From positions 1,859,001 through 1,923,000 of the forward strand of contig NZ_CP040518.1 in the NCBI RefSeq assembly GCF_005848555.1: 64,000 nt of DNA. The letters are read 5' to 3'. Below, in pieces: positions 18,781 through 27,935 of the stretch. The position numbers were made by a program, and so were the translations under genes. The stretch is from Blautia sp. SC05B48 (GTDB taxonomy: Bacteria > Bacillota > Clostridia > Lachnospirales > Lachnospiraceae). Under the pieces are notes generated by a model, which saw only the letters and a program-made list of their open reading frames with translations, was not told where the DNA came from and searched no databases. The stretch's first letter is position 1, and each line of letters begins with the position of its first letter.

Positions 18781-20382
18781 ATGGAAAAAGAGTTAAAAGA
18801 TAAAAAACCAGCCGAAAATGGCACACCCAAGGTGCCCTGGACGAAAATGATCCCTGCAGCAGCTGTGATTGCGGCGCTTGCGTTTTCGGGCATAAAGGCG
18901 AAGGGATCCGAGGAATCAACGGAAGCAGTACAGAAAGCAGAGACAACCGTGATGTCTGCTTCGGAGTTGGAAAAATATCTCGGATATGAAGAAGGAAATA
19001 CTGTTTCTGACAGCACATCTGCCTCAGATAAGAAAAACAGTACATCAAAGAAAAGCTCATCAAAGAAAAGTGCGAAAAAAACAGCAGCAAAAAAAAGTTC
19101 TGGTACGAGAACGGTTTCAGAATCAGCAAAAAGCAATGCCGGTGCGGCAGGACAGGGTTCTACCCAGACCCCGGTAGCGGCAGTTCCGGCCAATGGCTAT
19201 AAAGATGGAGTATATGAAGGATCTGGAACCGGATTCGGTGGTACGATCCGTGTACAGGTAACAGTCAGCGGAGGAAAGATCGCAGCCATTGATATTCTGG
19301 ATGCATCTGGCGAGACTGCATCTTATTTTGCGTCAGCTCAGGGTGTGATCAGCAGGATGATCGCCGGAAATACACCGAATGTAGATGCAGTAAGTGGAGC
19401 AACCTATTCCTCCAACGGAATCATCCAGGCAGTTCAGAATGCGCTCTCCCAGGCAGCGGCAGATGGAAGTAGCCAGCAGGTCACCCCTGCACCTGTAGTA
19501 ACGGCTGTACCAACTATGACACCATCACCGTCACCTACAAAAAAACCATCTTCTGCAAAGGAGCCGGAAGATCCGGACAGTCCGAAAAAATATCTGGACG
19601 GTAAATATACAGCTTCGGCAAAGGGCTTCAATGGAGACGTGAAAGTAATTGTGACCATCAAGGATGGAGTGATCGAAGCTCTGAAACAGGAAAATACGGA
19701 CACGGAGCAGTTTTTTGAAAGAGCATGGAGCGTGCTGGAAAAACAGATCATAGGCACAGATTCTGTGGATGATATTGATACAGTCAGCGGAGCAACCTAT
19801 TCTTCCAACGGAATTCTGAATGCTGTAAAAAAAGCTCTCAAAGAAGCGGTCAATCCGGAGTATGGAAAGAAACCCACACCAACTCCGACAAAGAAACCGA
19901 TACCAAAGCCAACAGCCACACTGAAACCTGCGGCAACGCCGAAACCAACAGCCACACCGAAGCCAACAGAGACACCGGCAGCAACCCCGACGCCGGAGCC
20001 GGACGACCCGGATGTGACGCCGGTTCCTGAAAAACCCAATGTAACTCCAACACCAGGGACAGATGAGCCGGATGCCACGCCGGAGCCAACGGAAGCACCG
20101 GAACCTGCCGGAATGTACAGAGATGGAACGTATACGGGATCAGCTTTTGGATATGGAGGAAAAACATATCTGACAATCACGATCTCAGGAGGCCAGATCG
20201 TATCCATTGAGCAGACAAATCAGGATACACCGGAATTTTTTGATCCTGCATGGAGCATGATCTATTCTCAGATCATGGCAAACCAGTCGGCAGATGGAAT
20301 TGATACTGTCAGCGGAGCCACATATTCATCCGAAGGGATCCTGGACGCTGCACAAAAGGCCCTTGCCCAGGCGAAGAATTAA
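18781..20382 (+). CDS. secreted protein with three FMN-binding (flavinylation) domains
   Basis: 533 aa from ATG 18781, with GAGGGGAG at 18762; the in-frame ATG at 18736 lacks a site. A membrane anchor (about 20-38), a Lys/Ser-rich basic stretch, then three FMN-binding domains at about 138-225, 270-365 and 443-533, separated by Pro-Thr-Lys-rich linkers. Each has a flavinylation motif: DAVSGATYSS, DTVSGATYSS, DTVSGATYSS. It would carry up to three covalent FMN groups in a row outside the cell, a likely electron conduit fed by the 13846-16277 operon and flavinylated by its ApbE. The repeats differ enough to be old duplications. Confidence 0.9.
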   Translation: MEKELKDKKPAENGTPKVPWTKMIPAAAVIAALAFSGIKAKGSEESTEAVQKAETTVMSASELEKYLGYEEGNTVSDSTSASDKKNSTSKKSSSKKSAKKTAAKKSSGTRTVSESAKSNAGAAGQGSTQTPVAAVPANGYKDGVYEGSGTGFGGTIRVQVTVSGGKIAAIDILDASGETASYFASAQGVISRMIAGNTPNVDAVSGATYSSNGIIQAVQNALSQAAADGSSQQVTPAPVVTAVPTMTPSPSPTKKPSSAKEPEDPDSPKKYLDGKYTASAKGFNGDVKVIVTIKDGVIEALKQENTDTEQFFERAWSVLEKQIIGTDSVDDIDTVSGATYSSNGILNAVKKALKEAVNPEYGKKPTPTPTKKPIPKPTATLKPAATPKPTATPKPTETPAATPTPEPDDPDVTPVPEKPNVTPTPGTDEPDATPEPTEAPEPAGMYRDGTYTGSAFGYGGKTYLTITISGGQIVSIEQTNQDTPEFFDPAWSMIYSQIMANQSADGIDTVSGATYSSEGILDAAQKALAQAKN

Positions 20383-20442
20383 CCGGGTGAACGTTGGAAC
20401 AGCTATAAACATCTGAATCTAAGCCAATAATAAGAGATGAAA

Positions 20443-20486
20443 GAAACCTCTGGACTTCTGATTTTTTTTGAAGTTCAGAGGTTTTT
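20443..20486 (+). terminator. terminator after the triple-FMN gene
   Basis: GAAACCTCTGGACTTC pairs with GAAGTTCAGAGGTTTT (with G-U pairs), then a T run. The 346-bp gap to ldh otherwise holds the ldh promoter and Rex-like site. Confidence 0.75.
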
Positions 20487-20639
20487 TGCCATGTTTCTGA
20501 AATTGTTTCTATAAATCGATAAAAAAATAACAGGAATATATACAGAATAATATGGGAAATATCAGAAAATAAAAGCGGTTTAAATAATTTGAAATGCAAA
20601 TTGGCAGGGATTAACCTGAGAAATACAATAAAATTTTTA

Positions 20640-20668
20640 TTGCACAGGGCAATGTTTTATGTTATGTT
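20640..20668 (+). promoter_or_regulatory. putative ldh promoter
   Basis: TTGCAC, 17-bp spacer, TATGTT (20663-20668). Confidence 0.45.
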
Positions 20669-20687
20669 TGAATATGTGTAATTAAAG

Positions 20688-20705
20688 TTGTTATTTAAAT
20701 GACAA
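20688..20705. promoter_or_regulatory. candidate Rex operator before ldh
   Basis: TTGTTA-TTTAAA-TGACAA, an 18-bp near-palindrome matching the clostridial Rex form TTGTTAA-N4-TTAACAA except at one or two positions. It lies downstream of the putative -10, where a repressor would block transcription. Confidence 0.5.
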
Positions 20706-20728
20706 ACAACGCTGAAAGGAGAACAAAT

Positions 20729-21676
20729 ATGAGCAGTAAAATTACGATCATCGGAGCAGGAAGCGTGGGTTCAACTATCGCCTACACCTTATCACAGAAG
20801 AGCATTGCCTCAGAAATTGTCCTGATCGATATCAACAGGCAGAAGGCAGAGGGCGAGGTCATGGATATTGACCAGGGAACCAGCTTCCGTGAACCGATCT
20901 CCATTGTGGCAGGAGATTATCCGGATGCAGCTGATTCTGACATTGTGATCATCACTTCCGGCATTGCCAGAAAACCGGGACAGACACGTATCGAGCTGAC
21001 ACAGACCAATGTCAACATTATGAAGAGCATCACTCCGGAGATCGTAAAGGTGGCTCCAAAAGCGCTTTATATCATTGTAAGCAACCCATGTGATATCATG
21101 ACATACGCATTTGCAAAAATTTCCGGTCTTCCAGAGAACCAGATCCTTGGTTCCGGAACCGCCCTGGATACGGCCCGTCTCCGCTGCAGACTTTCCCAGC
21201 ACTACGGCGTATCTGAGAAAAACATCCACGCCTATGTATTCGGAGAGCATGGAGATACTTCCTTTGTACCGTGGTCCAGAGCCTTTGTTGCAGGTGCGAC
21301 CCTTGATGAATTTGACAAGATCGTTCATGAGGATCAGAAAGATATGCAGCCACTTGACAGAGAAGAGGTTCTGGAGTATGTTCATACTTCAGGATCAACT
21401 GTGATCGCCAAGAAGGGTGCTACATTTTATGCGGTAGCCGTATCTGTTTGCAGACTTTGCTCGCTTCTTCTTGCTGCATCTGATACAATAGTCAGTGTAT
21501 CAACCATGCTTCACGGAGAGTACGGTGTTGAAGACGTATGTCTTAGTACCATGGCTTCTATCGGACCGGAAGGTGTAAAACGTATCGTTCGTGTTCCACT
21601 GACCGAGGAGGAGACAGAGAAGCTTCATGCAAGCGCCAATGCTCTGAAGGACGTGATCGCACAGATTGATCTTTGA
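20729..21676 (+). CDS. ldh: L-lactate dehydrogenase
   Basis: 315 aa from ATG 20729 (GAAAGGAG at 20714-20721); the in-frame ATG at 20699 has no site. Reduces pyruvate to lactate with NADH, recycling NAD+ in fermentation. N-terminal GAGSVGSTIA NAD-binding loop, substrate Arg in LDTARLRCRL, catalytic His in GEHGDTSFVPWS. The family also contains malate dehydrogenases; the GEHGDTS pattern and length favour lactate. Confidence 0.92.
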   Translation: MSSKITIIGAGSVGSTIAYTLSQKSIASEIVLIDINRQKAEGEVMDIDQGTSFREPISIVAGDYPDAADSDIVIITSGIARKPGQTRIELTQTNVNIMKSITPEIVKVAPKALYIIVSNPCDIMTYAFAKISGLPENQILGSGTALDTARLRCRLSQHYGVSEKNIHAYVFGEHGDTSFVPWSRAFVAGATLDEFDKIVHEDQKDMQPLDREEVLEYVHTSGSTVIAKKGATFYAVAVSVCRLCSLLLAASDTIVSVSTMLHGEYGVEDVCLSTMASIGPEGVKRIVRVPLTEEETEKLHASANALKDVIAQIDL

Positions 21677-21748
21677 TAAATGTCAGAAGCTGTGTAAAGA
21701 GGAAAATGCAGCCTCAGGCAAATTTGAAACAACGGGAGAAAGATAAAA

Positions 21749-23905
21749 ATGGATATTATTCAGGTAATTACCAGAGAATTGAACGTTGAGAAATGGCAGG
21801 TTGAGGCAGCAGTTAAGCTGATCGATGAAGGCTGCACCATTCCTTTTATTTCCAGATACCGTAAGGAAGCAACCGGTACACTGAACGACGAACAGCTTCG
21901 TAATCTTAATGAGAGACTTACCTATTTAAGAAATCTTGAGGATAAAAAGGCTCAGGTTCTGGGCAGCATCGAGGAGCAGGGCAAGCTGACTCCGGAGCTG
22001 AAGAAACAGATCGAGGCAGCGCAGACACTTGTTGTGGTAGAGGATCTTTACCGTCCGTACCGCCCGAAGCGCCGTACACGTGCCATCATCGCCAGGGAAA
22101 AAGGTCTGGGACCTCTGGCTGACATCATTCTTCTCCAGATGACGAAGAAACCTCTTGAAGAAGAGGCAAAAGCATTTCTTTCTGAGGAAAAAGAAGTCAA
22201 AACTGTGGAAGAGGCCATCAGTGGTGCCAGAGATATCATTGCGGAGCACATTTCCGATGAAGCAGATTATCGTATCAGCATCCGTAAGAGAACAATGGAT
22301 AAGGGAACTATATGCTCTAATGCGAGAGATGAGAAGGAGCAGTCTGTATACGAGATGTATTATGACTTTGAAGAGCCGGTGAAAAAGCTTGCAGGTCATC
22401 GTGTCCTTGCTCTGAACCGTGGTGAGAAAGAGAAATTCCTTACTGTGAAGATACTTGCACCTGAGGAAGAGATCATCCGTTATCTTGAAAAACAGGTGAT
22501 CGTCCGCGATAATCCATACACTGCACCTGTTCTGAAAGAAGCCATTGAGGACAGCTATAAACGTCTCATCGGACCGGCTATTGAGCGTGAGATCCGGAGC
22601 GCCCTTACAGAGGCAGCAGAGGACGGTGCCATCCATGTCTTTGGCAAAAATCTGAAGCAGCTTCTCATGCAGCCTCCGATCGCAGGACAGGTAGTTCTTG
22701 GCTGGGACCCTGCCTTCCGTACAGGATGCAAGCTGGCAGTGGTAGATCCGACCGGGAAGGTTCTGGATACCACAGTCATTTATCCCACAGCACCAACCAA
22801 TGAGACCAAGATCCGTGCCGCAAAGGAAACCCTGAAAAAGCTTATCAGCAAATATCATGTGACACTGATCTCTGTAGGAAACGGAACGGCATCCAGAGAA
22901 TCCGAGCAGATCATCGTGGAGCTTCTTAAGGAAATTCCGGAAAAGGTCCAGTATGTCATCACCAACGAGGCAGGTGCTTCTGTATATTCCGCAAGCAAGC
23001 TTGCCACGGAAGAATTCCCGAATTTCGATGTTGGACAGAGAAGCGCCGCATCCATCGCAAGACGTGTACAGGATCCGCTTGCAGAGCTTGTAAAGATCGA
23101 TCCGAAATCCATTGGTGTCGGTCAGTATCAGCATGATATGAACCAGAAGAAGCTGGGAGAAGCCCTTAACGGTGTTGTGGAAGATTGTGTAAACAAGGTC
23201 GGAGTGGATCTGAATACGGCATCTGCCTCCCTACTGGAGTATATTTCCGGAATCAGTAAGGCCATCGCAAAGAATATCGTAGCCTACCGTGAGGAAAACG
23301 GCCGTTTCCAGACAAGAAGAGAGCTTCTTAAGGTTGCTAAGCTTGGTCCGAAAGCCTTTGAGCAGTGTGCAGGTTTCACACGGATCACAGGAGGCAAAAA
23401 TCCCCTGGACGCAACCAGTGTCCATCCGGAAAGCTATGACGCAGCAAAAAAACTCCTGGAAAAGCTAGGCTACACACCGGAAGATGTGGCAGAGCGTAAG
23501 CTTGCCGGTATTTCCGGACAGATCCGCGATTACGGAAAACTGGCAAAGGAGCTGGAGATCGGAGAGCCAACCTTACGTGATATCGTAAAGGAACTGGAAA
23601 AACCTGCCAGAGATCCACGTGACGAGATGCCGAAACCGATTCTCCGTACCGATGTACTGGATATGAAGGATCTGAAAGAGGGCATGGTTCTTAAGGGAAC
23701 TGTCCGCAATGTTATTGACTTTGGTGCTTTTGTAGATATCGGTGTGCATCAGGATGGCCTGGTCCATATTTCCGAGATGAGCGAGAAATTCATCAAACAT
23801 CCGCTGGAAGCAGTCAGTGTGGGAGACATCGTGGATGTCCGTGTTCTTGGTGTTGATATGAAGAAAAAACGTATCAGCCTTTCCATGAAGGGAATTAATA
23901 AATAA
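21749..23905 (+). CDS. tex: Tex-family RNA-binding transcription accessory protein
   Basis: 718 aa, the usual Tex length. Order: N-terminal helical region, YqgF/RNase H-like domain (about 320-450, with GWDPAFRTGCKLAVVD), helix-hairpin-helix pair (about 490-560, LLEYISGISKAIAKNIV), and a C-terminal S1 RNA-binding domain (about 640-715, GTVRNVIDFGAFVDIGV). Tex binds nucleic acid and affects transcription and translation; the precise role varies by species. No obvious operon partner. Confidence 0.93.
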   Translation: MDIIQVITRELNVEKWQVEAAVKLIDEGCTIPFISRYRKEATGTLNDEQLRNLNERLTYLRNLEDKKAQVLGSIEEQGKLTPELKKQIEAAQTLVVVEDLYRPYRPKRRTRAIIAREKGLGPLADIILLQMTKKPLEEEAKAFLSEEKEVKTVEEAISGARDIIAEHISDEADYRISIRKRTMDKGTICSNARDEKEQSVYEMYYDFEEPVKKLAGHRVLALNRGEKEKFLTVKILAPEEEIIRYLEKQVIVRDNPYTAPVLKEAIEDSYKRLIGPAIEREIRSALTEAAEDGAIHVFGKNLKQLLMQPPIAGQVVLGWDPAFRTGCKLAVVDPTGKVLDTTVIYPTAPTNETKIRAAKETLKKLISKYHVTLISVGNGTASRESEQIIVELLKEIPEKVQYVITNEAGASVYSASKLATEEFPNFDVGQRSAASIARRVQDPLAELVKIDPKSIGVGQYQHDMNQKKLGEALNGVVEDCVNKVGVDLNTASASLLEYISGISKAIAKNIVAYREENGRFQTRRELLKVAKLGPKAFEQCAGFTRITGGKNPLDATSVHPESYDAAKKLLEKLGYTPEDVAERKLAGISGQIRDYGKLAKELEIGEPTLRDIVKELEKPARDPRDEMPKPILRTDVLDMKDLKEGMVLKGTVRNVIDFGAFVDIGVHQDGLVHISEMSEKFIKHPLEAVSVGDIVDVRVLGVDMKKKRISLSMKGINK

Positions 23906-23930
23906 AGAAAAAACCCGAGACATACCGCGC

Positions 23931-23955
23931 GAATTTATGCGATCAGCATAAATTC
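23931..23955. other. 10-bp perfect hairpin in the tex-mscS gap
   Basis: GAATTTATGC-gatca-GCATAAATTC. No T run follows. Part of a 342-bp gap without a recognisable gene. Confidence 0.45.
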
Positions 23956-24067
23956 TGTGCATCGCCAGGCGTGTTACTGAGAACGAAGTGAAAAGTAACG
24001 TATATTCTGCAGCATTCTGCGGCGGATTACCGGACAGAAATACAATAAAGCTATAACCTATAACAGA

Positions 24068-24144
24068 ATTACAGCAGTGGTTTATACCCTATACTTTATA
24101 AAACCGGAGAAATCAGGTTTACAGGGAAAAACTACTGCTGTATT
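24068..24144 (+). other. long imperfect hairpin upstream of mscS
   Basis: TTACAGCAGTGGTTT at 24070 region pairs with AAACTACTGCTGTA near 24129-24142; an inner AAACC/GGTTT stem lies in the loop. The flank is TATTATTATATT, so it could be a weak terminator for tex. Confidence 0.45.
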
Positions 24145-24247
24145 ATTATATTGCCAGATGCGGATTATAGGGAATGTTTACATCAGGAATACATAGATCG
24201 ATCCGCATATGTATATCGAATGATCGATCAGACAGGGGGGATTATAT

Positions 24248-25111
24248 TTGGATAGTACTGTACAGACCGTGCAGGAGGTCGGAAATCAGGTAAACCAGTA
24301 CAGGCAGATGTTTGAAAATTATCTGCCGGACATCACAAAATTCGGAATCAAGGTTGTTCTGGCTATCGTTGCTTTCTGGGTAGGAAGCACGGTAATTAAA
24401 TGGATCGTAAAGTTTGTGAGGAAATCACTGACAAAATCCAGGCTGGATACAGGAGCGGCACAGTTTATATCCTCACTGGTCAAGATCGTACTTTACATAC
24501 TCCTGATCTTTAATATATCCACAAGCTTTGGAGTAAAGGAATCATCTCTGGCAGCACTTCTTGGAACTGCAGGTGTTACTATGGGTCTTGCCCTCCAGGG
24601 CGGACTTGCCAATCTGGCAGGAGGTATGATGCTTCTTCTGTTCAAGCCTTTCCAGGTAGGGGATTACATCATCGTTAACGGACAGGACGGAAGCGAGGGA
24701 ACGGTAGCCAAGGTCGAGATTTGTTATACAACGTTATTATCCATTGATAACAAGCACATCGTGATCCCGAACGGTACTCTTTCCAATGCGACCATCACCA
24801 ACGTAACAGCAAGGGATCAGCGAAGGCTGGAGATCAAAGTGGGAATCTCTTACAATGCAGATATCCAGAAGGCCAAGGATATCCTGGAAGATATCCTCAC
24901 CGAAGATCCGGATACAAGAGAAGACGAAGAGATGGTGGTATTTGTAGACGAGCTGGCAGAAAGCTCTGTGATCATGGGCTTTCGTGTCTGGGTAGCTACT
25001 GACCGCTACTGGGCAGCCAGATGGAGATTGAACCAGAGGATCAAGGAAGATTTTGATTATTATGGGATTGAGATTCCTTATAATCAGCTGGATGTGCATA
25101 TCCATAAATAA
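24248..25111 (+). CDS. mscS: small-conductance mechanosensitive channel, MscS family
   Basis: 287 aa starting at TTG 24248, preceded seven nt upstream by AGGGGGG. Opens under membrane tension to release solutes on osmotic downshift. Three membrane helices in the N-terminal ~130 residues; TM3 has the Gly/Ala-rich pore pattern TMGLALQGGLANLAGGMML followed by LLFKPFQVGDYI, then the beta-domain and C-terminal mixed domain. Minimal MscS length. Confidence 0.92.
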   Translation: MDSTVQTVQEVGNQVNQYRQMFENYLPDITKFGIKVVLAIVAFWVGSTVIKWIVKFVRKSLTKSRLDTGAAQFISSLVKIVLYILLIFNISTSFGVKESSLAALLGTAGVTMGLALQGGLANLAGGMMLLLFKPFQVGDYIIVNGQDGSEGTVAKVEICYTTLLSIDNKHIVIPNGTLSNATITNVTARDQRRLEIKVGISYNADIQKAKDILEDILTEDPDTREDEEMVVFVDELAESSVIMGFRVWVATDRYWAARWRLNQRIKEDFDYYGIEIPYNQLDVHIHK

Positions 25112-25167
25112 TATGCATCAAGGAAGAAAGATAAGGCCCTTTCACATGGCAGAGAATATGAAAATTA

Positions 25168-25195
25168 TTGACAAACCAGTGTCGGGGTGTAATAA
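25168..25195 (+). promoter_or_regulatory. putative promoter of the panD leader
   Basis: TTGACA (25168-25173) followed after about 16-17 bp by TAATAA/AATAAT, about 330 bp upstream of panD. Confidence 0.45.
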
Positions 25196-25413
25196 TACCC
25201 CACAGAGATAGTATTTGGACTCAAAACTATACTCTGGCTGAAATCACTGGAATCTTATATAAAAATAGCCAGCCGGAACCCGGGACCGGGAACGGACGGA
25301 TATATGAAAATTATAAAAGATTATGAAAGATACGAGCCTGTATTAATGACATAAATTATGTGAATGTTTTTTATGTACAAAAAACAGGACTCAATATACA
25401 GGGAATCAATCAG

Positions 25414-25454
25414 AAGCGTTTCAGGGTCGAAGTGTGCCCCGAGACGCTTTTTTA
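25414..25454 (+). terminator. terminator/attenuator before panD
   Basis: AAGCGTTTCAGGG pairs with CCCCGAGACGCTT, then six T. It sits between a promoter-like site and panD, so it ends either a small RNA or an attenuated panD leader. Confidence 0.7.
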
Positions 25455-25521
25455 TTAAATACGGAAGCGGATGCTTTTATCCACTTGAAAGTTATTCCCT
25501 GCAGGAAAGGACTTATATAAG

Positions 25522-25914
25522 ATGACAATAGAGATGTTAAAAGGAAAGATCCACAGAGCAACCGTTGTCCAGGCGGAACTGGATTATGTAGGAAGTATCA
25601 CTGTGGATGAGGAACTGCTGGAAGCTGCCGGGATACTGGAATATGAGAAGGTTCAGATCGTAGATGTGAACAACGGCAGCCGTTTCGAGACATACACCAT
25701 TTGCGGAGAACGCGGAAGTGGTATGATCTGCCTGAATGGAGCAGCAGCAAGATGTGTGAGTACCGGTGACAAGATCATCATCATGGCTTACGCACAGTAC
25801 GAGCAGGAAGAAGCCCGTACCCACAAGCCTGCAGTTGTATTTGTAGATGAAGAGAACAGAATCAGCAGAGTGACTAATTATGAGAAACACGGACTGCTGA
25901 AGGATATGGCCTGA
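25522..25914 (+). CDS. panD: aspartate 1-decarboxylase
   Basis: 130 aa. Makes beta-alanine from aspartate for pantothenate. The pro-enzyme cleaves itself at Gly24-Ser25 (YVGSITVD), leaving a pyruvoyl group; with the ATG at 25522 the numbering equals that of E. coli PanD, which supports this start (AAAGG at 25506). Also [14 protein letters not shown]. First of a panD-panC-transporter unit that has no panB. Confidence 0.95.
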   Translation: MTIEMLKGKIHRATVVQAELDYVGSITVDEELLEAAGILEYEKVQIVDVNNGSRFETYTICGERGSGMICLNGAAARCVSTGDKIIIMAYAQYEQEEARTHKPAVVFVDEENRISRVTNYEKHGLLKDMA

Positions 25915-26014
25915 CGCAGATCAGAAATACAATAAGACGAAGGTGAATTCAGAAAAGAGGCTATCTCGAATCTATAAAGAAAACCGGTCCGGAACCGGAA
26001 AAGAGGAGAGCACA

Positions 26015-26854
26015 ATGCAGGTAACAAAAACAGTAGAAGAAACAAGAAAACAGATCAAAGCGTGGAAAAAAGAAGGAAAAACAGTAGGCCTTGTGCCAAC
26101 CATGGGATTTCTCCATGAGGGACACGCAAGCCTGATCAAAAAATGCAGAGAGCAGAATGATATCGTAGTGGTATCCGATTTCGTCAATCCTACACAGTTC
26201 GGTCCTACCGAAGACCTGGAAGCCTACCCGAGAGACTTTGAGCGTGACAGCAAGCTCTGCGAAAGCCTGGGAGCGGACCTGATCTTCTGCCCGGAGCCTT
26301 CCGAGATGTATCATGATCCCCACGCATTTGTAAGTATAGATACTCTGTCAGAGACACTTTGCGGAAAAACACGTCCGATCCATTTCAAAGGTGTGTGTAC
26401 CGTTGTGACCAAGCTGTTCCACATTGTGGCACCGGACAGAGCATATTTCGGACAGAAAGACGCACAGCAGCTGGCCATCATCCGCAAGATGGTGAGTGAT
26501 CTGAACTTCGATATTGAGATCGTAGGTTGTCCGATCATCCGTGAGGAGGACGGACTTGCAAAATCCTCCAGAAATACATATTTAAGCCCTGAAGAGAGAA
26601 AAGCAGCTCTTTGCCTGTCAAAGGCAGTAAAAGCCGGACAGGAAGCCATTCACGCAGGAATCCCGGCAGAAGAGCTTCTCGGAAAAATGCGAGCAGTGAT
26701 CGAAGCAGAGCCTCTGGCAAAGATCGATTATGTATCCATGGTAGATGCACTTACCATGCAGCCGGTGGAAAAAGCTGACCGCAGCGTTCTTGTAGCAATG
26801 GCTGTTTACATCGGAAAAACAAGACTGATCGACAACTTTAGCTACGAGGTATAA
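26015..26854 (+). CDS. panC: pantothenate synthetase
   Basis: 279 aa from ATG 26015 (AAGAGGAGAG). Joins pantoate and beta-alanine with ATP. PTMGFLHEGHASL is the nucleotide-binding HIGH-type motif, NPTQFGP and KDAQQLAIIRKMV complete the active site. An in-frame ATG at 25943 has no ribosome site. Lies 100 bp after panD and 3 bp before the BASS transporter. Confidence 0.95.
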   Translation: MQVTKTVEETRKQIKAWKKEGKTVGLVPTMGFLHEGHASLIKKCREQNDIVVVSDFVNPTQFGPTEDLEAYPRDFERDSKLCESLGADLIFCPEPSEMYHDPHAFVSIDTLSETLCGKTRPIHFKGVCTVVTKLFHIVAPDRAYFGQKDAQQLAIIRKMVSDLNFDIEIVGCPIIREEDGLAKSSRNTYLSPEERKAALCLSKAVKAGQEAIHAGIPAEELLGKMRAVIEAEPLAKIDYVSMVDALTMQPVEKADRSVLVAMAVYIGKTRLIDNFSYEV

Positions 26855-26857
26855 TGT

Positions 26858-27844
26858 ATGGGGAAAATTTTAAAGAAAATCGGAATTATCAGCAGCCTTG
26901 CATCCAGATATATCGGGATCATTATCATCGCTTTTTCCTGCCTGGCTTTTTTCTGGCGTGACGGCTTTTCCTGGATGACAAACTATACGTCTGTATTTCT
27001 GGGAGTGATCATGTTTGGTATGGGTCTGACCATAAAACTGGATGACTTCCGGGCAATTTTTTCCAGACCCAAAGAAGTGGTGATCGGTGCAGTGGCTCAG
27101 TATACCATTATGCCGGTGATCGCCTGGCTTCTGTGTAAAGTGATGAACCTTCCGGCAGATCTGGCACTGGGAGTGATCCTGGTGGGATGCTGTCCGGGCG
27201 GAACAGCCAGCAATGTGATCACCTATATCGCAGGAGGTGATGTGGCGCTTTCTGTGGGAATGACCATAGTTTCCACACTGGCAGCGCCGTTGATGACACC
27301 GTTTCTTGTATATGTTCTGGCAGGAGCCTGGGTGGAAGTATCCTTCTGGGCTATGGTGATTTCTGTGGTAAAGGTAATTCTGATCCCGGTTCTCCTGGGA
27401 GTTTTTCTCCGGAGCCTTGCGGGAGAGCATGTGGATAAGGTATCCGATATTATGCCGCTGGTGTCGGTTGTAGCTATTGTTATGATCATCGGAGGAATTG
27501 TGGCTGTAAATGCAGAGAAGATCGTAAGCTGTGGAGTTCTGGTGCTTGGAGTAGTGGCGATCCACAATTTCTGTGGTATGATGCTGGGCTTTCTGGCTGC
27601 AAAAATCTTCCATGTGGAGTATTCCAGAACAACAGCTATAGCTATAGAGGTAGGCATGCAGAACAGTGGCCTTGCTGTCTCACTGGCAGCAGCTAATTTT
27701 GCAGCCAATCCGCTTGCAACACTTCCGGGCGCGATCTTCAGTGTATGGCACAATATTGCGGGCTCCATTTTTGCGGGAATCCGCCGTGCAGGTGCAGAAC
27801 GTCAGACAGAACCAGGGAGCAGTATATTGGCAGAAGAAAGATAA
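26858..27844 (+). CDS. BASS-family transporter, probable pantothenate-precursor symporter (PanS-like)
   Basis: 328 aa, about ten membrane helices, with the bile acid:sodium symporter family core GCCPGGTASNVITYIAGGD and EVGMQNSGLAVSLA. Starts 3 bp after panC with no gap for a promoter, so it belongs to the pantothenate unit. In Salmonella the BASS protein PanS moves ketopantoate; a similar role here would supply the precursor that PanB would otherwise make. Substrate is inferred from context. Confidence 0.8.
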   Translation: MGKILKKIGIISSLASRYIGIIIIAFSCLAFFWRDGFSWMTNYTSVFLGVIMFGMGLTIKLDDFRAIFSRPKEVVIGAVAQYTIMPVIAWLLCKVMNLPADLALGVILVGCCPGGTASNVITYIAGGDVALSVGMTIVSTLAAPLMTPFLVYVLAGAWVEVSFWAMVISVVKVILIPVLLGVFLRSLAGEHVDKVSDIMPLVSVVAIVMIIGGIVAVNAEKIVSCGVLVLGVVAIHNFCGMMLGFLAAKIFHVEYSRTTAIAIEVGMQNSGLAVSLAAANFAANPLATLPGAIFSVWHNIAGSIFAGIRRAGAERQTEPGSSILAEER

Positions 27845-27890
27845 AAAGTTAGAAGAATACTGAAGGAAATTCGAAATATCGTTTATAAAG

Positions 27891-27935
27891 AAGCCCGGTG
27901 GCGTATGGGATAATCTGTACGTTGCCGGGCTTTTT
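27891..27935 (+). terminator. terminator of the pan unit
   Basis: AAGCCCGGTGGCGTA pairs with TACGTTGCCGGGCTT, then TTTT. Confidence 0.8.
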
